DNA from: Gryganskiella cystojenkinii
Taxonomy: Eukaryota; Mortierellomycota; Mortierellomycetes; Mortierellales; Mortierellaceae
Direction of reading: 5' to 3'
DNA length: 61,812 bases
Assembly: GCA_015852425.1 (NCBI GenBank)
Contig: JAAAIG010000122.1
Coordinates: 1-61,812 of the forward strand
Below are positions 1 to 12,234 of the stretch, piece by piece. The notes beneath the pieces are model-generated. The model worked only from the letters and a program-made list of their open reading frames with translations. It ran no database searches and had not been told where the DNA came from. Position 1 is the first letter of the stretch. Each line of letters opens with the position of its first letter. The position numbers were made by a program, and so were the translations under genes.

Positions 1-31
<31 letters not shown>

Positions 32-36
32 TCTCT
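1..36. repeat. (CT)n microsatellite / polypyrimidine tract
   Basis: Almost pure CT dinucleotides at the left edge, ending in a pyrimidine run that leads to the CTGTAG acceptor at 54. It therefore doubles as the polypyrimidine tract of the intron before the first visible aminoacylase exon. Confidence 0.9.
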
Positions 37-54
37 TGTCTTCTCTCGCTGTAG

Positions 55-1776
55 TGCGTCAAAGGAAAGCCCGCAGTGATCATGACTTTTGAAGGACAGG
101 ATCCCAGCTTGCCTACGTTGTTGCTCAACAGTCACACGGATGTCGTCCCTGTCTTTGAGGACATGTGGACTCAGGATGCGTTTGCCGCTAACAAAGTCGA
201 CGGATTCATCTATGCCCGTGGATCTCAGGATATGAAGTGTGTCGGTATCAGGTACAGCAAAGCAAAAAGGAGCACAGACGGAACAATTCAATTGAAAAGG
301 ACGGACAATGTCTAATATAATCTCACTTTCGCCTTTTCCAGTTACTTGGAAGTTCTTCGTCGATGGCGTGCCGAGGGAAAGAAGCCTCTGCGCACTATCC
401 ATTTGACCTGGGTCCCAGGCAAGTTCCTTTTTTTTTTCTTTTGTTACTTGTGTCCAAGATGTTGGTTCTGCGCTTTTTTAGTGTTGGTGGGGAAAAAGAA
501 TCGATTGTCACTGGGTCAACAGCGGCAAACTATACCTCTTATGGGAATCTAACCAACATTTGAACTTTTTTCTTTACTTTTTTTCTTTCTTGCTTAACCA
601 TTTTATGACACACCCGACGCTTCCAATGTACAATGTATCCCGCAAAAACAATACCACTTGCATGTTTTAATGTATTGATATTGGATAAAATACCATGGAT
701 CTACGCCAACACGAATGCCGACTAACGACCAACGACCCATCGACCAACGCTCGCTATTTCCCCCTGTGTAATCTTTACAACGGGAACTCAATCATTCGGA
801 TATTCAACAACAACAAACAGATGAGGAACTTGGAGGCCAGGACGGCATGAAGCTCTTGGTCCACCATGAGGAGTTTAAGCGTCTTAACGTCGCCTTTGCC
901 CTCGATGAGGGTATCGCCTCACCCAAGAATGCCCTCAAGGTCTTTTATGGTGAAAGAATGCCCTGGTGGATCAAGGTCACCGCCACCGGTCCCACCGGTC
1001 ATGGATCTCAATTCATCAAGAATACCGCCCCCACGAAGCTTTTGAGAGTTATCGAGAAGTTTATGGCCTTGCGAACGGAGCAAGAGAAGCTTTTGGAGAT
1101 TGGATTGAACCATAATGGACAGAGATATACCCTTGGTGATGTCACCACCATCAACCTGACGTTCTTGCAGGCGAGTGCAGTCGAGGTTTTCTTCTTTGTC
1201 CTTTTTGCATTAATCATTCTAGCAAACGCACGAGGATTATTACTCGGATCTAACCCTATTTTCTCTTTTCATTTTGCCATTCCTCACCACCCATTGTCAA
1301 AACAATAATAGAGTGGTGTCCAGTACAACGTGATCCCAATGGAGGCGACATGCGGTTTCGACATTCGTGTCTCGCCCTTCTTTGACATGAAGGAGTTCCA
1401 GGCCAAGATCGAATCCTTTGTGAGCTCGGAACCTGGCGTGAAGATGGAATTCGTGAACGGACACTTTGACAACACTTTGACTGCGATCGATGAATCCAAC
1501 ATCTGGTGGACCGTGTTTTCGGATGCCTGTAAGGGATTGAACGTTGAGTACGAGACCGAGATCTTCCCTGCTGCGACAGATTCTCGTTTCTTGCGTGAGG
1601 TCGGGATTCCGGCTCTCGGAGTCTCGTACTTGAAGAACACGCCTCTGTTGCTGCACGACCACGACGAGAGAATGCACGAGGACATCTTTTTGGAGGGTAT
1701 CGAGTTTTACGAGACCTTGATCACTCGTCTTTCCAACGTCACGGCAGAGCAGGTCCAGGCTACTCTCATCAAGTAA
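55..1776 (+). CDS. ACY1: Aminoacylase-1-like M20 metallopeptidase, 3' part
   Basis: Cytosolic zinc enzyme that releases the acyl group from N-acyl-L-amino acids (M20A family). The 5' end lies outside the window. Exons read as 55-251, 342-418, 821-1170 and 1312-1776 (TAA stop). The protein shows the metal-site motif SHTDVVPV, then ARGSQDMKC, then PDEELGGQDGMK with the general-base Glu pair, FALDEG, the dimerisation-domain sequence PWWIKVTATG, and the late metal-ligand segment LLHDHDERMHE. These match animal and fungal ACY1 end to end, so the call is firm. Two introns, 419-820 (GCAAGT donor) and 1171-1311 (GCGAGT donor), appear to be GC-AG: only those sites keep the frame. The 402-bp intron is unusually long for this window. 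The gene is convergent with the kinase gene that ends at 2059. Confidence 0.9.
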
Positions 1777-2058
1777 AACGTAACCCCTCCACATTTTTGT
1801 AGTTAACTGACACAGCCTTTCTTAAATTATTTGGGTATATATCGTATACATAAAAGACACTGAGGCAGCGTGCTCATCAGCCCAATATCAATGATATATT
1901 CGTGTTACAGGGGTGAATACAAAGGTTTATTTTTTTATACAAAAGCAAAAAGGAATTCGCAAGAATTAGTAGTTGACTTTTAGGGGAGAAGAGAAAGAGA
2001 ATTGATTCAAAAATGGAAGCAAAAAGTGAAATGGCTGCAAATTTTGGATTTTGGGTGC

Positions 2059-5000
2059 TTATTCATCGGTCCGAGAAACTCCAATGCTTCGCCGAATGAC
2101 CTTGCCACCACGCTTCAAAGCCGAGGAAGCTAAGGACGCGGCTGAATTTGTAGCTGCAGCCAAGGTCGAAGAAGGACCACCAGCCGACATGTTCGGTGAT
2201 GAGAACGAGGACGCAGACGTGGATGAAGGAGCAGAACCCAACGACGAGACCGAATAGATACCAGAGTCTGGGGTCGCTCTCCCATGTCCATGACCGTTTT
2301 GGCCATGTTGGCCATATCCTGGTCCGTAACCATGCAGGTGCTGGGGGTAGATCTCTGGCTTGGTCCCGCCAAAGGTCGACTCTTCTGCGGGTGACGGCTG
2401 GAAGGGGTGAATGGATCGACGCGCGCCTGTTGGGGGCTGAGAGGGATGCTGCTGGTAGCTCACTGGTGCCTGGATCTGATGCCGAGCTGCTGCTGCATAA
2501 GCCGCGGAGGCTTTACTGCTGGCATCCCGACTCGTTTGATTCGATTGAGTGTCCTGTGAAGCTATATTTGCCGAATAATTGGCGGAGGCAACGGTAGGCG
2601 ATGAGGTTGAAAAACGACTGAGCATCGTCTTGATACCTACATGGTGAGATCCTGAGGCTTGGGTTGCCAACTGATATGCGGATAGGGCAGGCAAGTGCTT
2701 GTTCGACGATGAGAATGGCGCTGTTACTCCAGCCGGTGATCTCGACATCCGTTCGTCCTCCTCCAAAAGTGCAGCCACGGATCCAAAAGAAGAACCCGAC
2801 GAATTACTGTTGGAATGCGTTCTCTGCATTGGATGGCCCGCTGCTCCATTAGTAGCTACAGTGGGTCTCGAAGGAGAAGGCGGAGGCTGTTCTCGAGATC
2901 GACGATGTGGCAAGTAAGATCCTCGATTGCTTGGCGGTGATCCGAAAATGATGGCTGTCGGGGCTTTTGGGGGTGCTTTCTTTGGGATATCTTGGGCTCC
3001 GTTTCCATGAGCGCTGCCTCCATATGCTTTCAACGATGCGAACTCATCGTTGTCGTCCAGCTGTTGTTGCTTCTGCTTCAGCGTCTGACTGATTGTTTGA
3101 CCCTTGGATCGGCCAAAACCGCTCATGGGGTGACCAGCATCAACACTGGTGCGAGGAGTTCGAACAACAGAGGGGATCAATAGAGCTTCTAAATCGCGCT
3201 CATCCATGTCGTCGATATCATCGATGTTGTTCTCGTCGTCGTCATCATCGTCATCATCGTCATCATAAGAGGATCCGTTGCTGGAAGGATAGTCCAAGGC
3301 GGGTACTGAAGGTGCACTGGTAGAGAACAGGTTGATTGCGTTCGGTCGTGAGTGACCTCGACCGTAGTTGTTGATGCTGTTGTTTCGAGGTTGATCGTCG
3401 TCGTAGGCGTCAAGAGGTCCCAGTGGTCCCCCAGGCATATACTCTCGTCCATGGTGAGCAGTACGACCTCCCGATCCATTTTTGGTAGCCAAGATAGGCA
3501 ATGGCTTTGACTGAAGTAGGGGTGCAGCAGGTGTTGAAGAGTGACCATTGGCGGAAGATCGCCCAGGGTCCGGCGTTAGCATCTGTCGTTGACTGCTAAG
3601 AGCTGAGTTCGAAGTATAAGAAGTAGGAGGAGTGGGTAGAGGATGAGTATTGACTGTCGGTGATGCTTGAGGGGTGGACTTCTTGGAGCTAAACGAGAAT
3701 CTTCTAGGACCGGAGATTAGGTTGCGCAATCCAGACAAAGTCGGGGAGGTAGGGCTTTCCATCTGACGACTTGGTGGCCTCGGAGGTTGACTTTGATTGT
3801 TGTACTGAGGTGACTCAGTATGTTGCATATAGCTCTCGGGCGATTTGATCCTGTAAGCGGCATTCGATGGTGGGGGTGATGCCATCTGACGGCTATCGTT
3901 AGTCATGGTTGACTCACGCTTTGGGAATGATGCAGGAGGAGGTGTGCGACAAGGCCGACTGGAGCCCTGGGATGGCGTGACGGACCTGGATCGGTCATTT
4001 TGCTGAGAGGCTCGAGAATTCGGGCGACTGTTTCCATTTCCAAGAGGAGAAGTACCAAGTCCGCCGTTGGCCAGCAATTTGAGGTTGGGAACCGACTGAG
4101 CAGGCGAGGGCGATCCAAAGTAGGAGAGATGAGGTCCAGGGAAGCACGTCTCTCCAACGTAGAACTGACATTTCCTGTGGAACACCAGGCTGCAGTCTAT
4201 TGGAGATAGTATAACAGGTAAAGGGTAAGAATAGAGCCTTTTTTGCCTTTGGGTTGTGATTAAGTAGCGGTGCACAAAGCGAAACAAAACAAAACAAACC
4301 TTGACAGATCACGGCCTGCTTCTTGACATAGTCATGACACAGTCTGCATTCGACGGCTATTGTGAAATGAACGCAGAAAGCATGTTAGCGTACGCGAACT
4401 CAATTAAAAACTCTTCGGCAACAATTTGATTTAACCAGGTATCAAAACTTACGCTTTGCAAAAGAACTCTTTACAAACTGGTGCTGGTTGCCAACTTTTG
4501 TGCCTCGGTTAATCTCGTGCATCTTTTCTTGCGTGATCGTGGGGGCAGGGACAGTTGAAGAAGAGTAATAGCCGCTAGCACTGTCCACACTTCCACGCCG
4601 CACTCCTCGTGCACCGTTCATTTGCAACGCAGAAGCAGAGGCTGCAGGCGGTGGTGCTCCAGAGGACAATCCCAAAGGCGTGGACGCCCTCTTGGCATCG
4701 CCTTGCAACGCAGCAGCAATCAGTGACTTCTCTCTTGGCTCCAGAGACTTTCGTGTCATGTATGGCAGGCTGTCCATTGGCTTTAGCTCCTAAGATGCGA
4801 AAATAGTAGTAGGTAAACGCGGGAATAAGTTTAAGGTGATTCACTAGTAGCGATTTGAGGTCATGGGGTGTAGCGACACTCACTCTTGAAGCGAAATTGC
4901 GCTTGATCCAAACATGCTTGCCAAGAGCGCCAGCAGTGGGTCTCAAACTTGGGTCCTTTTGAAAGCACTGGCAAAGGAAATCCAGTAAGTCCACGGACAA

Positions 5001-8000
5001 GTTGTTGGGCAAAGGCGGTCTCTCATCCTCCACGATCCTGAAAAGCGTCGTCATGGCCAAGAGCTCGGCGTACGGTGGCCGTCCGGTCAGCATTTCAATG
5101 ATGGTGCACCCAAGTGACCAGATGTCACTCGCAGGTTGAGCTCCTTTAAGCTCAATCACCTCAGGCGCCACTAAAATGCGAAAATAAAAACAATTAGCTC
5201 ACGAGGGAACTTTTATGTGGCATTTTCAAACCGATCGTCTTTTGCGTGGATACGTACTCCAGTTGGGTGTTCCAGCAACGGCCCCAAAGTCTGATTCCTT
5301 GACCTTGAGGTTCAGAGACACTCCAAAATCCGAAAGTTTCACGTTGCCGTTTTTGGTGGTCAAGATGTTAGCTGCCTTCAAGTCGCAGTGCACGACCTGT
5401 GAGATATGCAAAAGGAAGGGTTAAATATTAGTCGGTGAGACACAAAATGGTATACAAGAACAGGTGCCTCTTAACATGAACCATCGGTCTAACCTCCTTC
5501 CCGTGCAAGTACACGAGACCTTCCAGAATCTTGACGACATAGGCCACCACAAGTTTTTCTGGGAAAGTACCAAAAGACTTCAGTGTTGTCAGGAGCGATC
5601 CGTTCTCTACAAACTCGAGAATGATGTTGAGATGACCATCCGTTTTGATGAATCCCTCGTATTTGACAATGGATGGATGCTCAAGAGACTTTAAAAGATC
5701 GACCTCTTGCATTAGCAAATCCATTTCGTTGTCCTTGAGACCGTCGATTTTGATCCGCTTCACGGCCACCATCTGTCCCGTAACCATGTTCATAGCCCTA
5801 TTTCCAAAAAAAAAAAAAAAAAAAAAGACACAGCGTGAGATAGAAGCGAAGCACAGAAACCTCGCTGGCTCTACACAGCAACGTAGACTCTTACTTGTAA
5901 ACAGCTGCAAATTGGCCGCGTCCAATACAAAATCCGCCAAGTTTCTACAAGAGAGAAAGTGAGGCAGTTAATTATATGTAGAACGGTACAAGTGAATGAA
6001 TACTAAAGAGCGTGGCGCGGCGCACAATCCAGGTCGCATCATCATACATAAGTTGCAGTAAGGCTATCATTCTCCCAGAGCTCAAGCATCTCACGCAGCG
6101 TTTGATCAGAAATCGTGCTTTTCCGGACTCCCTGAACTGGTGTGGAGGACCTCGAGGAAGCAGGGGAAGCCACTGCAGACCTGTTGGCGCCATCCTTGTC
6201 TGTTGATGAATATCGAGAATGTTGCTTTAGGCTGAGGAGTTGGTTGCTGCTGTTCATGTTCGAGAGGGCGTGATAAGAAGCGGACTGGATCAAAAATCCT
6301 GGACTGCCTGTGTTTACTAAGCTCTCGCGATAGCTAGGACTACCCATAATGGCGTTGGCAGCCTGAGGGTCCAGGGATATACTCTTCTTCTTCTTCCCGA
6401 CACCCTCCTGCGCTGAGAGTCGACCATCGGCAGCTGAGAGAAAGGAGCCCGACGCTGATTTTGGGAGGGGACTCGGACTTGACCGGTCAAATGACTGAGG
6501 GCTGGTGCCAAAGACCAAGTCGCGTTGCTCCTTTCGAGCTCCAGCCTCCTCGCTTCCCTCACTGCCAAAGCTGATGTCTTGTGAGCCAGACTGGAATCCA
6601 GCTTGGATATCACTGAGACTCGGCCTCAATGAAGCCATTTCCCGACTTAACAATGGCGACTTGTTGGGAACTGGAGAGCTTCGGTGCCGATCCTTAGACT
6701 TGAACGCAGGGGCATCCAGACGGTCGTATCCATTCGCGAATCTAATGCTGTCTTCTTCCAATTTGCTTACTTGAGCTGCATAGTAAGCTGAGGACGATGG
6801 TCGGATAGACGCCGTTGTTGAAGCTGTGGTCGGGGCATGAGCTGTTTTTGACCGCATCCGAGTCACGCCTACTATACTGGCGAGTCCATTCGGCTGGTTC
6901 GGTGATGATTTTGCGGCGAGCACTGGGCTCGGCCCAGGTCTTTTGTCCTTGAGTGGTAGTCTCGCCACTCCTCCAACAACACGCTCCAGAGTCAAAATCG
7001 TCGAAACAACCTACCAGAGAAAAATTGTCATCAACGGATTAGTCACAATCATATGTTGTCATCATCATTACCCGCAAGTTCAATCATTTCGGCACTGTAT
7101 GGGGCTCATTCATACCTGATTCATGTCCTTGCCTTCATATAGATCAACAGTCTGGAACAGATCTGAGCTTTGGACCCCGAGCTACAAGTACATAAGCATG
7201 GTGAACGGTTGGTTAGTAACTAGGGTGACTAATTCGCATCACCGACGGCTATGCGTTGTCTCGATAGTTACCTGTCTTGCTGCATTCACGAAGTTGAGGA
7301 TATTCTCCATCTATTTTTTTTGGCAAAGGCCAGTGAACAAAGAGGCATGAGCGAGAAGGTTTTTTGTGTGTCTGAGTCTATGTGCTGAAAGAAGACCTGT
7401 GGGTCTCTGACTGTTTGCCACAACTCTTTTTCTCGGAAATTTAAGCACGACGATTTTGTGTCGTTGGTTTCGGTCTGTGTGTAGGTGTTTTGTCAGTCTG
7501 TGCCACAAGTACCATTACTTGTGCATATTCGCGCACTTTGGTGTCAACAAGACGCATTTTGGAAAAAGTGTTGGCGGGGGTGTTCGGCAATGATGTGTTG
7601 TTTTTTGTTGTTGACTGCCCTTTTTTTTTGTAAAGATGTTGAACACGAGGTCGTTCCTGATTCCAGCTTTTCTTCGTCAGCAGAAATTGAAAATACATCT
7701 GGCCCTGTTATGGTGGGTACCGCTGGCTATTTGTTCCGTTGAGGAAGGGAAGGGAACGAGGAGAAATAGGGAAAGAGGGAGAATGCTGTTCATACCTTGA
7801 CAAAAGGGAGGTTCTTTAGGCTGATTTGCTCCACAGTACCGGGTCTCAGACGATTTGCCAATCTATGAAAAAACAAGACCAAACGTGAATAGCACAAGAG
7901 CCGTCCGTTAGAAACGAGCAAAAGCGTGAAAGACTCTCATCCTGCAGAAAGGAAACCCATGGTTTCGCTCTCTTAGTTAAGCTGTTACCTGCAGAGGATA

Positions 8001-8529
8001 ACCCCGTCCTTCAGGGACTCCTGCAGGTCGTTTGAGGGCAAGTTTTGCCCCGTAGTGCGCTCAATAAAGCTCTGTGCTGCCTTGAATCTGTCCTGTTGTT
8101 GCTGCTCCCGAAGACGTTTGCCTACTACGTCTACAGCAGAGGCTCCTCCTTGCAGTGGCGGCGTCCCTTGAGTACTACTGTATGAGCTCTGACTACTCGA
8201 GGTGCCTGTCGTTGTTGAAGTCGCTGTCGTGGTGTTATTGGTAGTAGTCGTGGTCTTTGAGCCTCGACTCGAAACGTTAGACACTGGATACAAAGACGGT
8301 GGCGTAAACGATGATGAGAGGGCTGCTGTCGAAGAGCGTAAAATAGCAGGTGGAGGTGACGACAATACAGCAACAGACTGGGTTGGTGTAGGAGCTCTAC
8401 TCGAGAGACGGCTTGAATATACGGCTGGGACGGACACTGAATGTGAGTGTGTCCTAGGAGACACAGGAGAAGATGATGGCTGCTGTTGTTGTCTCGGGGA
8501 AGAGGTAGCGGATCCATAGTTACTGTTGC

Positions 8530-8560
<31 letters not shown>

Positions 8561-9439
8561 ATCGTTGTTGGTAGTAGTGCTTCCTGACGACCTTTCTCGG
8601 ACCATCATCGGCACCAGGTGTGCTCCTCTGTCTGCAGTCAGGTATCCTGTTGTGCCAGAACTAGTCTTGGCTCTGGCTCGAGTAGTGCCCTGTCCTCGTT
8701 CTGATGGGCTGTAGCCTCCCAAGTTGAGAGGCGACGAATACTTGGGCGAGTATGCAGCGTTTGTAGTTTGCGTTGTTGTTGTTGTTGCTGATGTTGTCCC
8801 CAAAGGTGTTCCTGTCCTGGAGTGGCTCTGACCATAGACCGGTCCTGGACTGGAGCGACTCCTTGAGCCTGTTTCATCCAAGTGTGCCTTGCTGTACGAA
8901 GGAGAAGAGTCATAGGAGCTGTGGAGACTGGAGCTTGTGTTGCTGCTTGTGTTGGTGCCAGAGCTTGTGTTTGTGCTGATGCTTGCACCACTCCCGCTGC
9001 TGCTACTCTCTCTGTAGGCACGTCTCTGGGCTGCCAGGGTGTCGAGGTATTCTGGAGGCGGGTTTGACCCTGAGCGCATCCGCCCCGCTCTCGTAGGAGT
9101 TGGAGCTCTTCCTGTGCTAGAGCCAGAAGAACCGGTGCCAGGGTGGAGAGACCGTGACTGCTGCTGAGCGGGGACCATGGGAGGCAGAAGAAGCTGGTTG
9201 CTCTCCCGTAGTGAGTGCTGTGGCAAAGAACGACCAGAGGAGACAGGGGAGGTTGTGGGCAGGTAGTAGCTACTGCTGGTGTTGGTGTTGCTGAGGTTGT
9301 TCTGATGGTCGTGCGGTGTTCCGGGGAGTGTATTGCTGCTACTGCTGATGGCAGAACCCGAGGTCCGATGGGGAAGTGGTCGACTACTGCTGCTGTCGAT
9401 GGCGCCACTCCTCTGTCGGGTCTGAATGATTTCCGTCAT
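2059..9439 (-). CDS. CH domain - SIN-type (Cdc7/SepH-like) kinase - C1 zinc finger, large fusion protein
   Basis: Predicted Ser/Thr kinase of the septation-initiation-network type (S. pombe Cdc7, Aspergillus SepH), expected to act at spindle poles and septum. Twelve exons, all in phase: 9439-7989, 7862-7796, 7310-7272, 7181-7116, 7010-6048, 5944-5895, 5797-5494, 5396-5258, 5170-4884, 4789-4453, 4356-4300, 4196-2059; 1965 residues. Residues 1-449 are Ser/Thr/Asn-rich with a poly-Asn run. A calponin-homology domain lies at about 450-556 (LKDGVILCRLANRLRPG, MENILNFV, DLFQTVDLYEGKDM). The kinase spans about 863-1118: glycine loop IGRGQFAAVYK, VAVK lysine 892, HCDLKAAN with Cys for the HRD Arg, DFG at 1003-1005, APE-like MAPEV. 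A full C1 finger follows at about 1225-1271 (H-x12-C-x2-C-x10-C-x2-C-x4-H-x2-C-x7-C). The 700-residue tail is disordered with a poly-Asp run. The start is the ATG at 9439 in a GCCATGA context. Confidence 0.85.
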
Positions 9440-12234
9440 GGCATACAGAGTGTCGTAGGAATGGTAAATCGGATGGAAGAAAAGAAAAGAATGAAAGAAT
9501 GAATCTCTGAGGGGAGGGGAGTTGGTCAAGGGAGGGAGGGGTCATGCGCACTGGACCAGACACTCGATCCATGCAATGAAAAAAATACCTAGAAAAAAGA
9601 AAAAAAGAGCACTGAAAGAACAGCACAGAGAGGGGTGGACAAAAAGTGCGTGGGATGGATGGCAATGATGGATTCAAAATCGAGAAGAAATGGACTTGTT
9701 CATTTGAGAGCGTCCTCTTTCTCTCCTTCTCTCTCCTTCCCCTCCTCCCTTCTCTCTCTGGTTTCCCTCGTTTTTTGTTTTTTTTTGTCCCCCCTTTGGC
9801 CCATCCCACGAGTTGAACACAAAGCAGACAGCACGCACGCTTTTTATTTTTTTGATTCGCTTTGCAGTGCAAACCCTCTTTCTCCCATAGTCTGAAAAAA
9901 GGAGTCGAAAAGAAAAAAGAGAGTACATGTACAGTTGTTGAGTCGCTGTCGTGTTTGTTCCGGTACGATGATGCATGGCATCGGAGTACGACTGGCCCAA
10001 AAAAAGCAACAGACAGATACATAGTCAGACGGACCCCCGACAGACGAAAAGAGAAACACAATGAACACAATGAACCATCTGCAAAGCTGATCGCATTCAT
10101 TGCCAATGTCACAAACAAAAAAAAAAAAGAAAGTTCAGGATTACCTGATCTGGGACGCGTCCTGGTCGTGTTGTGACCTCTAGTCTTTGTCCCTGCACCC
10201 TGGTCTCGTTCTCTGGCCCCTTTTTTCGCGGCAGTAGTAAAGTCCAGATTGGACTGGAGCCTCTGATGGCAATGATTTGCAGGATCGCTTGCCCTTCTCG
10301 CATCTCTGTGTCAATTTCCCGAAACAAACGGAGACAACTCGTCCTGTCAACTTTTTCGCATGAATTCCATGGTCTGGTTTGATCTAGTCCGCTCCGACCT
10401 TTGCTAACGGATAGATTTTCACATCCCACTACACAGTACTACTGCCTCGCCTTTTCCTATTGATCATCTTTCTTCATTCATGCTTGAAGGAGGTCACCCT
10501 AGTCTACTGCAGATTGAAAACAAAAGGATGCCAGCCCAATGGTTGTGCATCAATTGCTCGCACGGTCGCACCAGGTCCAAAAACAAAAAAATCGCGCGGA
10601 CAAAATAAATTTGTTTTTCTGGCATAATGGATCTAGTAAGCATGGCTCAGCCGACAACAAATAACAATAAGATAGGTGAACCTGACCCCAGGTTCTCTTT
10701 TCCTTGCCAGTCCAATGTTCTCCAGGATCCCGTTCTCAACTGCTCCTTTGTCCACTTTCCCCAAGTTTAGGATGACTATGAAAACAACCAAAAAAAAAAA
10801 GGTCTCGGTGAGGCTCAACATTCCTCATAGGTCAGAATGACGCCTCTGCCTACCACGGTTCGAAGTTATAACACGACGGGCTGAAGGGGGTAAAAAGGAG
10901 GGGTACCCTCTTTGGAGGCGCTTTTCTCTCCAAAAGGTTGCACTGTTTGTTGCTTGTTTGTTTATTTGTTTTTTTTGCTCTCTCTCCCCGTCTCTCTTTT
11001 CCATTGATGCCACGCGGTCAATTGTTCGTCCCCCCCCCCCCCTTTTTTTTTCTTTTTTTCATTTTCGTTCCTTCCAAAGCTTGCGCAACCACCGCCACCA
11101 CCACTACCCCTCCATAAACAGCAATTGAGCTTACCATCATCATCGTTACCGTGGTTTCCCAAGAGGAAAAAAAAAGAAGAAAAAGAGCTTTTTGGACAAG
11201 TCAAAACACCTTATTACACACCTGAGAAAAGTAATTGGGGTCAAGATTGGCGAATGATTTTGGAGAAGACACTGTGGACTTGGTCTTCTAAGACAAAGGA
11301 GATAAAAATCAACAGCTCGTTATTTAAGAAAATCAACCAAGGTAGAGCGCAACATCATGATGACATGACAGGTCATATCGGCTTCTTTGCCACGCGATTT
11401 TGCCCATCAAAAAAATCGCCAGCAGGAAGGACGATCAGTCATGGGAGAAGAGAGCCACAGTGCCAATCCCTCCACCCCCTATTTTTTCAGGAACTCGTCT
11501 TTTGAACCACAATGAAAAGCCTTTTGGTACGGATAGATCGTGCCACCAATGACGTCCTTGACGTCAAACATCCTTACACGGCGAAGTAACGGAACACGCC
11601 CCCAACACACGCACACAAACACACAAAAAACATAGTTGCGTGGCAATACATTCTTCCCACATCCTCCGAGAAACAAAGCAACCATCACGTGATCCTAGGC
11701 GTCGACCTCGGGCTCGATGTCCATCGAACTTTCTTTCGAGCCCAGAAACAGACTGAGACTCAGTTCAAGAAACACAAAACATTCCATTCGAGAAAGTGAA
11801 ATATGACGGACAGTATATGAGAAGACAGCCAGATCACTTCAATTGCAAGTCATCGAAACCTTTTGGAACGAGGAAGAAATAGTTTCGAAGCCATTCGCTT
11901 TTCTTACAATTCTTAAAATCGCGAGCTCCATAAAGAAAACGCTTCCGAAAGAGTTTGAGTGAGAGAGAGAAAGAGAGAACCAGAGCTGCGGGAACAAATT
12001 TACACCCCTGTCTAAAAAAAAGGAACAAACGTCAGCTCGCCACCCCAAGCACAAAGTTTGAACCCAATCGATGGCCATAGATCCGGTCCATCGCGGATAC
12101 AATAGTCGGTGTATTATGTGAATCGAAGAGGAAACCATAACGTGTGAAGGCAACACTAACGAGTGAGGTATGAAACAAAAAAAAGCCCTCAATCTTCGAG
12201 TGTGAGAGTAAATGTAAGCGACCGCAAGATCATC
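9440..12234. other. Gene-poor upstream region of the kinase gene
   Basis: About 2.8 kb with no convincing gene on either strand. It holds long A/T and C/T runs (a C run and a T run near 11030-11060, A runs near 10110 and 10790) and AG/CT-rich stretches at 9700-9780 that fit the 5' leader and promoter of the minus-strand kinase gene. Open frames here are low-complexity translations of these tracts. Confidence 0.6.

Noticed and set aside
7985..9408. Second minus-strand frames inside the Ser/Asn-rich first kinase exon (Leu/Gln/Thr-rich)
   Set aside because: Shadows of trinucleotide repeats in the real exon, which is fixed by the CH domain reading frame.
9384..10118. Long minus-strand frame reaching past the kinase start, with many Phe/Arg/Lys
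   Set aside because: Different frame from the kinase exon and made of translated C/T- and A-rich leader sequence; no domain.
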